The notes below the pieces were generated by a model, which was not told the DNA's origin, did not search any database, and was given only the letters and a program-made list of their open reading frames with translations. From positions 47,402,135-47,466,134 of the forward strand of contig JAWZYU010000010.1 of assembly GCA_038380435.1 (NCBI GenBank): a DNA stretch of 64,000 bases, in the 5' to 3' direction. Made by a program: the position numbers and the translations under genes. The DNA comes from Ryuthela nishihirai (Eukaryota > Arthropoda > Arachnida > Araneae > Heptathelidae). Positions 55,904 through 64,000 of the stretch are shown piece by piece (the first letter of the stretch is position 1; the number at the start of each line of letters is the position of its first letter).

Positions 55904-56110
55904 AATTTTCCTGTAGTTCCCATTCAAGAATTGGCAAAAACTACTTTAAACAAAGCTAATTCTCGACCATGTGAAAATATTAATGCAGCTACAACTTGGC
56001 CAATCTCAGCAGCAATTATCAAAAATATTATTTCCAGCTCTGTGATTGTTGTGCGCGTGTACATTCTTAGGACTTCAGCACGAGAACCTCGTAGACTTTT
56101 CTCGAGATGA
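55904..56110 (+). CDS. Candidate terminal exon, unknown protein
   Basis: Open from 55904 to TGA 56108-56110. A TTTTCCTGTAG acceptor-like site ends at 55916, after which the frame reads PIQELAKTTLNKANSRPCEN, then TTWPISAAIIKNIISSSVIV and LRTSAREPRRLFSR. Residue use is balanced and unlike the preceding minisatellite. No Met start, no recognised family. Chance cannot be excluded at this length. Confidence 0.25.
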   Translation, partial: NFPVVPIQELAKTTLNKANSRPCENINAATTWPISAAIIKNIISSSVIVVRVYILRTSAREPRRLFSR

Positions 56111-56867
56111 AGGATTTATTTAAGTAGTGGTGGTACTATATTATTTATATCTTTGTGGTTTTGTCTGGTTTTAGCGTGAGAAACAGGAAATTAAATGAGC
56201 GAAGCAGATAAAATGTTAATGTGCACTGGTCGACCCTCTGCATTTAAGAATTTGTGGAAGTTAGTAAGTTGGAATTTATAAAATGAACGCTAAGTTTTGT
56301 AAATAGTGTATTTGTGTAGCCAAAAGGTATGCACTGCTTCGTTCAATAGTATTTCTAGTGTTTTGAATTTGTGTAGTCTCCTTCTTACTACAATTTACAG
56401 CTTATTTAAATAAACTTAAAAGTAAAATTTCAACCTTCTGTTTGAAATTTTTAACGATACCCAGTTACATATGATTGTCGTACGTCCTCCAAATGAAGGA
56501 CATGTTTTTTTTCACCTCAACATTTATGTCCTCCCGGCAGTTTGAAAAAACGAAAATGTCCTCATTTTGCATAAACTCATAAGAATATGTTTTTAACTAA
56601 AATTAAAGTACGCATTTTTCTTGTACTTTTTTAAATTTCTTGTATTCGTGGCTGTCAATTTACTATAAATGCAAATCGTTAATGTTAAAGTCCTTCTGTT
56701 AATGTTGTAAAAGTTACTATTTAGTGCAACACTTAATATCAGCAATTTACATGCCAAATTGGAAAAATCGAGCCTTTTTTAGAAAATTGCATGGAATTTT
56801 ACAACCGGCGATGACGCTGAGAAAGTTGGTGGCAGTTTTTTTTTGATTTGCAACGTAAAGGATGGAT
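56111..56867. other. AT-rich spacer, nothing certain
   Basis: CAGTTACATATGATTGTCGT (56462) followed by ACGTCCTCC and later GTCCTCCCGG may be a MITE terminus. No gene. Confidence 0.35.
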
Positions 56868-57003
56868 TTTTGCAGGTCTTTCTCATACAAGAACATGCCA
56901 TACTAAGACCGAAGTCATTGCTGGCGAGTACCTCAGTCAAAACTAACACAAACATTGCCTGCTAGAATAACAATTATCTCCCTAGCCATTCTGCCAGTTA
57001 AGG
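56868..57003 (-). mobile_element. SINE-C, copy 2
   Basis: TTCTCATACAAGAACATGCC, AGTCATTGCTGGCGAGTACC and CTGCCAGTTAAGGCC parallel the copy at 19375-19612. Confidence 0.65.
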
Positions 57004-57033
57004 CCAAAAACATCTTGCGCCAGGGGGCGTTTC

Positions 57034-57343
57034 ACGGTCCTCAGAGTAGGTTGAGGGAAGAGGACCCACTGAACAACTATTAGGAGACATAGAAGCTCCC
57101 TATTAAGGCCACCCATCGTGTTCTTTAGTGAGCACGGGGTATGGCTTCCCCGCACGCTGTCCACTGCTTTAAGTCCCATCCGACGAACGGCACTCTTTCC
57201 AAGCCCATCGATGTCCTATTTTGACCGAGAGAAAGGTGGGAGCTTGCGGAGATAAATCTCAACGCTGTCACAAGTGGGACTCGATCCTGGGAACTAGAGA
57301 TTACAAGCCTGGTGTGCTATCGACTGAGTCTACTAACGCCCGT
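57034..57343 (-). mobile_element. SINE-A, lacking the far tail
   Basis: From GGTCCTCAGAGTAGGTTGAG to the head GGTGTGCTATCGACTGAGTC. It sits 30 bp from SINE-C. Confidence 0.85.
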
Positions 57344-57513
57344 GAAAGCGGTATTAATTTCCATTGACAAAGTTCCCTCTAAAGTTGTTATTAAAAAAAG
57401 TAAAAAAAAAATAATATGTACAATAAAATTAAACAAAAAAAAATAAAAAAAATATAATTATATATATATATTATTTTTTCTACAAAAAAGTCAATTGCCT
57501 TCTGCCAACAAAG

Positions 57514-57671
57514 AATTGAAATTATTACGAATTCACTGACTTTATAATTGGCAAAATATTTTATTACGATTTTCACTTTTTTAAATAATAAAAGAAGATA
57601 GTAAAAAAGTGAAAAAACGAAATAAAAATATTTTACCAATTATGAAATCAGTGAATTTCTAATAATTTCAA
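57514..57671. repeat. Imperfect inverted repeat, about 70-bp arms
   Basis: TTGAAATTATTACGAATTCA (57514) pairs with TGAATTTCTAATAATTTCAA (57652-57671). ATAATTGGCAAAATATTTTA pairs with AAATATTTTACCAATTAT. The arms are separated by about 20 bp. A MITE or palindromic AT-rich island. Confidence 0.8.
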
Positions 57672-57805
57672 TGGCATCTAGAACTCAAAAGTGAGATTTT
57701 TTAAATCCATAAAGAAATAGTAACATATCTTCTGAAATTATTATGAATAAAATTCGTCATTGAAGTATCCTATAGTATTTTGTTATGCTCAGTACTTATC
57801 TTTCG

Positions 57806-57969
57806 TTCAGCTGACTTAGTCATCGTGGTAAAAAGTGGTTAGCTACGGTATTAAGTGACCTGGGCTTCAACCTCAGATACGTCATGGACGTTTCGTTTCA
57901 TGTATTGAAGGCTCGCCTTCCTTGTAGATCTTCTCTATGCTATTATACTTAAAGGCTCACGTCAGTTAG
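57806..57969 (+). mobile_element. SINE-B, head-bearing, cut by SINE-A
   Basis: AAAAAGTGGTTAGCTACGGT then GTGACCTGGGCTTCAACCTC are the tRNA-like boxes. Later TAGATCTTCTCTATGC and GGCTCACGTCAGTTAGG match the family body, which stops where SINE-A begins. Confidence 0.65.
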
Positions 57970-58320
57970 GAGCGGAGATCGTACGCCCAAATGGTAATCT
58001 GTAGTTCCTAGTTCGAGTTCCACCTGGGCCAGCGTTGAGATTTATTTCCTCAAAATTCCTCGTCCTGCTGTTGGTTACTAGGGGACACCGATGAGCTTGG
58101 AAAGTCAGCCGTCCATCGCATGCGACGTTAAGTTGTGGCCCCGTGTGATGGAAAGGCATACTCTGTGCACAACCCCTAGATGGTCTTGACTTGATTCAAC
58201 ATCTATCTCCTAACAACTGTCAAGTGGGTGCCCTCACCCTAATCTACTCTGAGCCCTCGGAGTGCTTATGATCTGGCCACTGTGAGCAAAAAAGCGCCGC
58301 TCAGTGGTAAAACAACACAA
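57970..58320 (+). mobile_element. SINE-A, sense, degenerate box A
   Basis: GGAGCGGAGATCGTACGCCC replaces the usual box A. Box B (TAGTTCGAGTTCCACCTGGG), body and tail (GGTAAAACAACACAA) are present. Confidence 0.9.
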
Positions 58321-58742
58321 CTAACGCCACATATCGGGGGCAAGCAGCTATTTCAGTGACAGTTTATTTTTATCCAGTAGTTTTACCGACTACTGCGAGT
58401 AGAATGATTACTATCACCCTGAGGGCATCAGGATTTGTCACAAATCAAGGAAATTTTGTTGCCTTATTGGCTAGAGATCCGCTAATTTAACTAAGCAATA
58501 ATTAACCAAATATTCCTCTGGATTTTAATTCAAAATTCAGCAGCTTCGGTGACTCAGGGGTATCGCATTGACTCGTAGTACCCCTGTTCCATCTGACTGA
58601 GCTTCTAGATTCCTATTTTAAAATTTTTATATTGAGAAATACACAGTAATAAACGCCGAACTTTCGGAACTATCTTCGTCAATATTCATAACGTCTTAAT
58701 TTTCTACAATCTGTTAAAACACTTTAATAAACTTTCGTCGAT
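58321..58742. other. Spacer with a decayed tRNA-like stretch
   Basis: CGGTGACTCAGGGGTATCGC (58547-58566) followed by TACCCCTGTTCCATC looks like a ruined tRNA head. Nothing else. Confidence 0.35.
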
Positions 58743-59120
58743 TCAGAATGAAGTGTAAGTACAAGGTAAACAATTTCTGAAGTGTAGATCTGAATTTCGC
58801 TGTATTTGTTTTACAACAAGCACAAACTTGGCCATTACCGAAGGATTTAGTCGACGATATAGGGCACTTTCCTAGCGACTGCTTTCCTGTAGCCGGTGTT
58901 CCTTCTGCCAACAGAGAAGTTGATCCGCAGGATTACCGAGCATCTTGTCACACACAACACTACTGCAATTAATCTCAACAACGGTGAAAGGCAGTTGCTG
59001 CGATTGTTGCAGAGAATCAGCGACAATGCTCTTGGCCCACCGTAGACTGTTGTTCTGTTTGCAGCTAAGCAACTGAGACCACCTGTCAAGACTGTCTATC
59101 CGCCAGCTTATCGTCCGTGC
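58743..59120 (-). pseudogene. Candidate coding segment with one internal stop
   Basis: Minus strand, GC-richer than both flanks. 82 codons (59120-58875) read SWRIDSLDRWSQLLSCKQNN, SLRWAKSIVADSLQQSQQLP, FTVVEINCSSVVCDKMLGNP and ADQLLCWQKEHRLQ. Then a TAG (58874-58872) is followed in the same frame by 42 more codons (ESALYRRLNPSVMAKFVLVV...) and a TGA. Two other minus frames are partly open as well, which weakens the case. No family was recognised. It may be a decayed exon or transposon domain. Confidence 0.3.
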
Positions 59121-59480
59121 TTATTCTATTTGTTTTCTAAAAGGAAGTTATATCTCTTATTGCTGCTAGTGGTGTTTTGCAATATGCAATCTTGTTAACT
59201 TAATTCACTACATTAATGAGATAGATTTCTTATCGAAAGTTTCTCAGATGACGAGGATTAATTGCTTTATTATGTTTTGTGATTGTTTCCTAGGGATTAT
59301 TTTGTGTTGGAAAGTTAATTAACTACACGAGGATCAATAGGCATAAAGTAATTTTATTTAAAGATCCTAATTTTGTGAATACTGTGGTTCTATTAACAGA
59401 TAGTCTATTAGTGCTTGATAGTAAAATCTTTGGCTGAATGAAATTTTGCCAAAATATGTAAGTTATTTTAACCAAAATAT
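59121..59480. other. AT-rich spacer, nothing recognised
   Basis: No gene or repeat with ends. Confidence 0.4.
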
Positions 59481-59501
59481 GTTTTGCCTCTGAGTGGGGG
59501 G

Positions 59502-59897
59502 GGGACGAGGGGCTCAGTCGGTAGCGCTTCAGACTCGTAATATGAAGTTCCCAGGTTGGAGTCCCAGCTGGGTCAGCATTGAGATTTATCTCCGCAAAAT
59601 TCCCCGCCTTGTTCACGGTAAGTAGGGGACACCGATGGGCGTGAAAAGGCCGCTGTCCGTCGGATGGGACGTTAAGCCGTGGCTCCGTGTGCAGGAGAGC
59701 CATCCCTGTGCAAGTTAAGGAACACACTGGATGGCCTTAACGGGAGGCTTCCATCTATCCACCAAAAGCTGTTCCAGTGGGTCCCCTCCCCCAACCTTCT
59801 CAACCTCCTCCTTCTTCTGAGCCTTCGGGGTCCATGTGACCTGGCCATTTGGCCTATGGTGTGCAAAAAAGTGTCGCTAAGAGGTAAAACAACCCAA
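59502..59897 (+). mobile_element. SINE-A, sense, near consensus
   Basis: GAGGGGCTCAGTCGGTAGCG (box A), CAGGTTGGAGTCCCAGCTGG (box B, one change), full body with a CCTCCTCCTTCTT insertion, and tail GAGGTAAAACAACCC. Just before it, GTTTTGCCTCTGAGTGGGG (59481-59499) is the first 20 bp of an opposite-strand SINE-A, hinting at a partner lost by deletion. Confidence 0.95.
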
Positions 59898-60192
59898 AAC
59901 TCTGAGTGGTACTTGTTTTTGCACACAGTGGTTAAATGAACAGAACTTAAACTTTTGTCAAGGCAATCCAGAGTGATCTTTAATGTGAACAGGGAATGGC
60001 TCTGATACAGAAGGGATCACGGCTTATCGTCCCGTAAGACGGACGGCGGCCTTACCAAACCAGCCGGTATCTCCTTTCTCACCGAGGCTAGGGAGGGGTT
60101 TACAGGAGGTAAATCTCAACGCAGGCAGAGTTACGACTTACACTTGGGAACGCAGATGACCAGCCTGGAGTGCTGTCGACTGCGCACCACCA
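59898..60192 (-). mobile_element. SINE-A, opposite strand, adjoining
   Basis: CTCTGAGTGGTACTTGTTTT to GTGCTGTCGACTGCGCACC. It meets the preceding sense copy tail to tail with no spacer. Confidence 0.85.
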
Positions 60193-60194
60193 GG

Positions 60195-60430
60195 CAGGAC
60201 AATGTCACCAAAATACGTATCGAAAAAATTATTCCTCAAGCGACTGCTCGCTAAAGAGGTCTGAAAGGAGTTTATCAGTGTAATACCCCATAAAGTAGAT
60301 GCGTGGGGAAGGCGAGACGTCAATATAAAGATAATGCATGGAAAGAAACTCCGGCTTTAACTGAGGCTCGAAACCGAATTCCTTTGCACTGTAACTAACA
60401 ACGCTAATCACTCGATCATCTGGACAGCTT
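60195..60430 (-). mobile_element. SINE-B, full length, diverged
   Basis: Tail CCTCAAGCGACTGCTCGCTA and AAGAGGTCTGAAAGGAGT. The head on the minus strand has GATCGAGTGATTAGCGTTG and a degraded box B, CGGTTTCGAGCCTCAG. Confidence 0.8.
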
Positions 60431-60639
60431 AAATGCATCTGATTAACAAATATATATTTTTTGCTACCTCATCATTATTGTGTACAGCCCGACCATTTAG
60501 GGTGTATATTTGTGCTTTACGAAGATTTCATCGTCGCAATTCAAGCGCACTTTTATGCACCTAGTTTGTTAAAAATGAGAATGATCTATGTACCGTTCGA
60601 GCACTTACCCGATTGTCGTTGCTCTAGTTCGACAGGTTC

Positions 60640-61262
60640 AATTGGCGCTGCTTCATTTTGTTCCGTTGTCGCTAGTTACATTGGCACTGCTTCAATTTTT
60701 AGTTCAGTTGATGCTAGTTCAATTAGTTCAGTTGGCGCTGCTTCAATTTTCAGTTCAGTTAGGCTGCATCAATTTTCAATTCAGTTGGCGCTGCTTCAAT
60801 TTTCAGTTCAGTTAGGCTGCATCAATTTTCAATTCAGTTGGCGCTGCTTCAATTTTCAGTTCAGTTAGGCTGCATCAATTTTCAATTCAGTTGGCGCTGC
60901 TTCAATTTTCAGTTCAGTTAGGCTGCATCAATTTTCAATTCAGTTGGCGCTGCTTCAATTTTCAGTTCAGTTAGGCTGCATCAATTTTCAATTCAGTTGG
61001 CGCTGCTTCAATTTTCAGTTCAGTTAGGCTGCATCAATTTTCAATTCAGTTGGCGCTGCTTCGATTTTCAGTTCAGTTGGAGCTGCTCCAATTTTCAGTT
61101 CAGTTGGCGCTGCTCCAATTTTCAGTTCAGTTGGCGCTGCTCCAATTTTCAGTTCAGTAGGCGCTGCTTCAATTTTTAGTTCAGTTGGTGCTGCTTCAAT
61201 TTTTAGTTCAGTTGGTGCTGCTTCAATTTTTAATTCAGTTGACAAGTTCAATTGGCGCTGCC
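60640..61262 (+). repeat. Minisatellite with alternating 27- and 26-bp units
   Basis: GGCGCTGCTTCAATTTTCAG plus TTCAGTT (27 bp) alternates with AGGCTGCATCAATTTTCAAT plus TCAGTT (26 bp), giving an almost invariant 53-bp period from about 60765 to 61060. Flanking parts are pure 27-bp units, which on the minus strand read as the 9-residue repeat TELKIEAAP. The 26-bp unit shifts frame each time. Confidence 0.95.
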
Positions 61263-61597
61263 ATTTCGATTCTAATAAACGATTGTAGCTCATTCTCATC
61301 TTCAGATTTTTACATGCAAAGAATTTGCCATTTAAGAAATCTGTCGCATACGTTACTGTTGAAGAATTTGTCTGATTGTGTTTACTCTTGTTCGACCAAT
61401 TTTTGCCGCCATTTCTGCTCAGATTTAGTTCATATTCAGACGTATTTTATGCAATTTGTTTAATGAGAAATATCCATACCAAGCGTGCGAGAATTAATTT
61501 GGCGTAAAATACAAACGTGAAAAAAATGTCCACTATAAGTCAGATGTTTTCTTTCGTTCATAAGCAAATTTATAACGGAAAATTTTGATAAAATTAG
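61263..61597. other. Spacer, nothing recognised
   Basis: A plus frame continues from the satellite to 61463 without recognisable features. Confidence 0.4.
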
Positions 61598-61668
61598 ATT
61601 GGGTTATTTACCTGGTAATAATTCAGTATTCATCAGGCTAAATATATAGGTCACAAGAAGCCTACAGA
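61598..61668 (-). mobile_element. SINE-A tail fragment
   Basis: GGGTTATTTACCTGGTAATA and AATATATAGGTCACAAGAAG; about 70 bp survive before an inverted repeat begins. Confidence 0.6.
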
Positions 61669-61850
61669 AAACGATTCCTGCGTTTTATTTTAGCTCCAAT
61701 CGGAGACCGCAAGCATCGGATCTCTATTGACAGAAGGAGACAAACTGGACAGATCCCACTCTCGATACGTTCTATAAAGTCTAATATATAATACATGTAT
61801 CATTTGCGATTGGATCTGAAATAAAAAATGCAGAAATCGTTTTCTGTAGG
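61661..61850. repeat. Inverted repeat, about 43-bp arms
   Basis: CCTACAGAAAACGATTCCTG (61661) pairs with AGAAATCGTTTTCTGTAGG (ending 61850). The pairing extends through TTTTATTTT and TCCAATCG to about 61703 and 61807, with a spacer of about 103 bp. Confidence 0.85.
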
Positions 61851-61884
61851 TATCATTTGCAAGGTTAAAATCAAATCCACACAA

Positions 61885-62231
61885 TTCGTGGGCTCGTAAT
61901 CTGCAGTTCCCAGTTTCGAATCCCAGCTGGGTCAGCATTGATATTTACCCCTGCAAAACACTCCGCCGTACCCACGGTCAGTAGAGAATACGATGGTCTT
62001 GGAAAGGCCGCCGACATGAGACATTAAGACGTGGATCTACGTACGGGAGAGGCATATCCTGTGCATGTTAAAGAACACGCTTGATGGCCTACCATCTGTC
62101 CAAAGCCGAATCTGTCTCCCAACAACTGTTTCAGTGGGTCCCTTCCCTCCACCTTCTCTGAGCCGTCGGGGTCCTTGTGGCCTGTCCATTGTATGCAAAA
62201 AAGTACCCTCAGAGGTAATACAACCCAACAC
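61885..62231 (+). mobile_element. SINE-A, sense, missing box A
   Basis: Begins GTGGGCTCGTAATCTGCAG. Box B is CAGTTTCGAATCCCAGCTGG; the body is slightly rearranged (ACCATCTGTCCAAAGCCGAA inserted) and the tail is AGAGGTAATACAACCC. Confidence 0.9.
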
Positions 62232-62235
62232 AATT

Positions 62236-62332
62236 TATGGATGTACAAAATATATTCTCTGTCCACTTTCCAAATTTTCAATTCATGGATGGACAAAATA
62301 TATTCTCTGTCCACTTTCCAAATTTTCAGGAT
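62236..62332 (+). repeat. 48-bp tandem duplication
   Basis: ACAAAATATATTCTCTGTCC followed by ACTTTCCAAATTTTCA occurs at 62246 and 62294, exact over 36 bp. Confidence 0.9.
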
Positions 62333-62485
62333 GGGCAGCTGCTCACTTTGCTCGCCCTCTTCGCCCGCCATTGCATGCGCTGCCTCTGTCAATTGGATTC
62401 TTTCCTAACTCGTTTTAATGGAAGTCCTTGATTAGCGACTGCTAAAATGGGGGAGATCAGAGCAACTACTTTGTTATTAAAATTT

Positions 62486-62893
62486 CGTTGAATTGTTTTA
62501 TCTCTGAGAGGTATTTTATTTTTTATTGCACACAATAGGCATCCAAATACAAATAGACACACATTAGGCACAGGTGGTTGCACACCAGGGCACACAGATC
62601 CCGAGGGCTCAGAGAATGTTGAGGGAAGGGATTCCCTGGACGGCTGTTAGGAGCCAAGGCAATCCAGCGTGTTCTTTAATGAGCACAGTGTAATGGCTCT
62701 CCCGCATACGGAGCCATGGCTTAACTTCCCTTCCGGCGGAAGCAGGCTTTCCAAGCCCATCGGTGTCCCCTACTAAACCAAGGCAGAGCATAGAGTTTTG
62801 CAGATGTAAATATCAGCGCTGGCCCGGAGGACTCGGACCTGGGAATTGGAGATTACAAGCTTGGCGCGCAGGGGATGAGCCACCCTCCTCGTC
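62486..62893 (-). mobile_element. SINE-A, full length with insertion in tail
   Basis: ATTGTTTTATCTCTGAGAGG, then about 60 bp of extra sequence (CATCCAAATACAAATAGACA), body, and head GATTACAAGCTTGGCGCGC with a degraded box A. Confidence 0.85.
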
Positions 62894-63714
62894 TCAAGTT
62901 ATCATTGGTTCATATATCCGTTCAAGACAACTTGTTTTTTAACTTATAAACAGTTTTTTTTCTGCTAACGGCCTCTGTTTTCGTTAGATTAACGGAAAGG
63001 TTTGCAAATTTTCTTATTCTGGGGAGGAATTGCACCGACTTGTTACTTTAAAAAGAATTGAAAGCACATACGACACAAGTGAATCTTCAGGAATTTTATT
63101 TTTTTGTTATTTAATAGCAAAAAAAAAATCTTTTTCCTCGTCTATGTATACTTTTTCGTGTGTATACCAAACATTAAAACGAAATGAGAGATAGTAGAAA
63201 TGATAGAGCATTCGAATGCAAATGTTAAAAAAAACAACCGCACACAAGCCACCATCAACTCGTTTACTCCCATTATTTTTTCCCAGTCTGTACCGAAAAC
63301 TTGTTTCAACTTTTCGATAATATTTATGGGATCAAGCGTTTAGAACTGAGAGTGAAAACTGACAGATAGATGATGGATGCATTCCACTCTCATCATTCAC
63401 CCATTTTTTCCTACACAAATTCTTGCAAAAAAGAAAGAAATTTTTCACCCTTTTTTTCGTAAGCTAGAAATAGAGGAAAATGTCTGAACCGATAACACGG
63501 AATTCGTGTATTTATCTTTAATGCGATCGTCGCGGCGAAGGTTTGAAGGGCAAAAAGACACTGAATGGAGGAGGTACTTAACATAACGAGCCTCGTTTGA
63601 TTTCGATTTCAGCGTAGACGAATACCAAAGAAAATGTTTCTGTTTTTTGCGGGATTCGCAATAAGGAATGCTGTTTTGTCCTTTGAGTAGAATGTTCCTG
63701 ATACTGCTACTTGT
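62894..63714. other. Spacer, nothing recognised
   Basis: No gene or repeat family. CG-bearing AATGCGATCGTCGCGGCGAA at about 63520 is locally unusual. Confidence 0.4.
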
Positions 63715-64000
63715 TTGCGTGGAATGGGCTAAATTGCTAGGTCACAAGGACCCCAAAGACTCAGAGCTAGTTATAGGGAAAGGGGATCCACTGTTAGAGG
63801 ACAGATGTATGTTTCCCCTCAAGACCATCCACATGTTCTTTACTGTACGCAGATTATTGCTCTCCGGTCTAAAGGAGACCATGGGTTAACGCATTATACG
63901 GGGACATGATATGGCTTATTGGACAGAGGATGGCCTTTCCGGAACCGTCGGTGCTTCTTTCTCCCCGAGGGCAGAGGAAGGTTCAGTAGAAAAGATCTCG
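63715..64000 (-). mobile_element. SINE-A, cut by the window end
   Basis: GGAATGGGCTAAATTGCTAG to AGTAGAAAAGATCTCG at the last base. Diverged; the head lies beyond the window. Confidence 0.8.

Noticed and set aside
59323..59939. Minus and plus frames of 84-134 codons over a SINE
   Set aside because: Translation of SINE-A in both directions; recurs at many other copies.
60640..61262. CRISPR array
   Set aside because: Units are contiguous with no unique spacers, in a clearly eukaryotic context; the same holds for the other tandem arrays.

Overview
This is a eukaryotic, AT-rich, intergenic or intronic stretch. It is packed with dispersed repeats and holds no intact host gene that I can defend. 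The mix points to an arthropod: abundant tRNA-headed SINEs, Tc1- and mariner-type transposase relics, hAT-like MITEs with 8-bp target duplications, foldback elements and many minisatellites. An arachnid such as a spider is my guess; it is inference, not proof. Nothing looks bacterial or phage-like: there are no operons, no ribosome binding sites and no long open frames.

The dominant feature is one SINE family, called SINE-A here, with more than 30 copies in both orientations. It has a tRNA-like head with box A and box B, a long conserved body and a tail ending in GTAAAACAACCC. Its copies explain most of the longest spurious reading frames. A second tRNA-headed family (SINE-B) has at least 7 copies, a third (SINE-C) has 2, and a fourth tRNA-headed repeat (D, 50.5-51.3 kb) forms an inverted tandem array.

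Layout. 0-9 kb: hAT-like MITEs, a non-LTR retrotransposon relic, a perfect 43-bp inverted repeat inside a MITE, and a three-level nested insertion at 8.2-9.1 kb. 9-12 kb: Tc1 and mariner transposase relics and a long-TIR foldback element with a perfect 8-bp duplication. 13-23.5 kb: two copies of a 113-bp-period repeat, a 207-bp duplicated minisatellite, and an LTR-like region on the minus strand. 23.5-33 kb: dense SINE-A, including a five-copy cluster, and a 22-bp satellite. 33.8-37 kb: a 1.5-kb Tc1 element with both terminal repeats but a broken transposase, then a candidate host exon on the minus strand and a second foldback. 37.5-50 kb: a CpG-richer block at 38.0-38.5 kb and 41-bp and 38-bp minisatellites. 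50-64 kb: the tRNA-headed inverted array, a SINE-A copy interrupted by a hAT-like MITE, a 1.6-kb degenerate minisatellite carrying a pogo/Tigger-like relic, a 26/27-bp minisatellite, and more SINEs.

Four short stretches (35.4-35.7 kb minus, 48.2-48.3 kb plus, 55.9-56.1 kb plus, 58.7-59.1 kb minus) read like protein more than their surroundings do. They are listed as candidate exons or pseudo-exons at low confidence. Coordinates of repeat edges are read by eye. They are good to a few bases where a target duplication is given and to about 10-20 bases otherwise.
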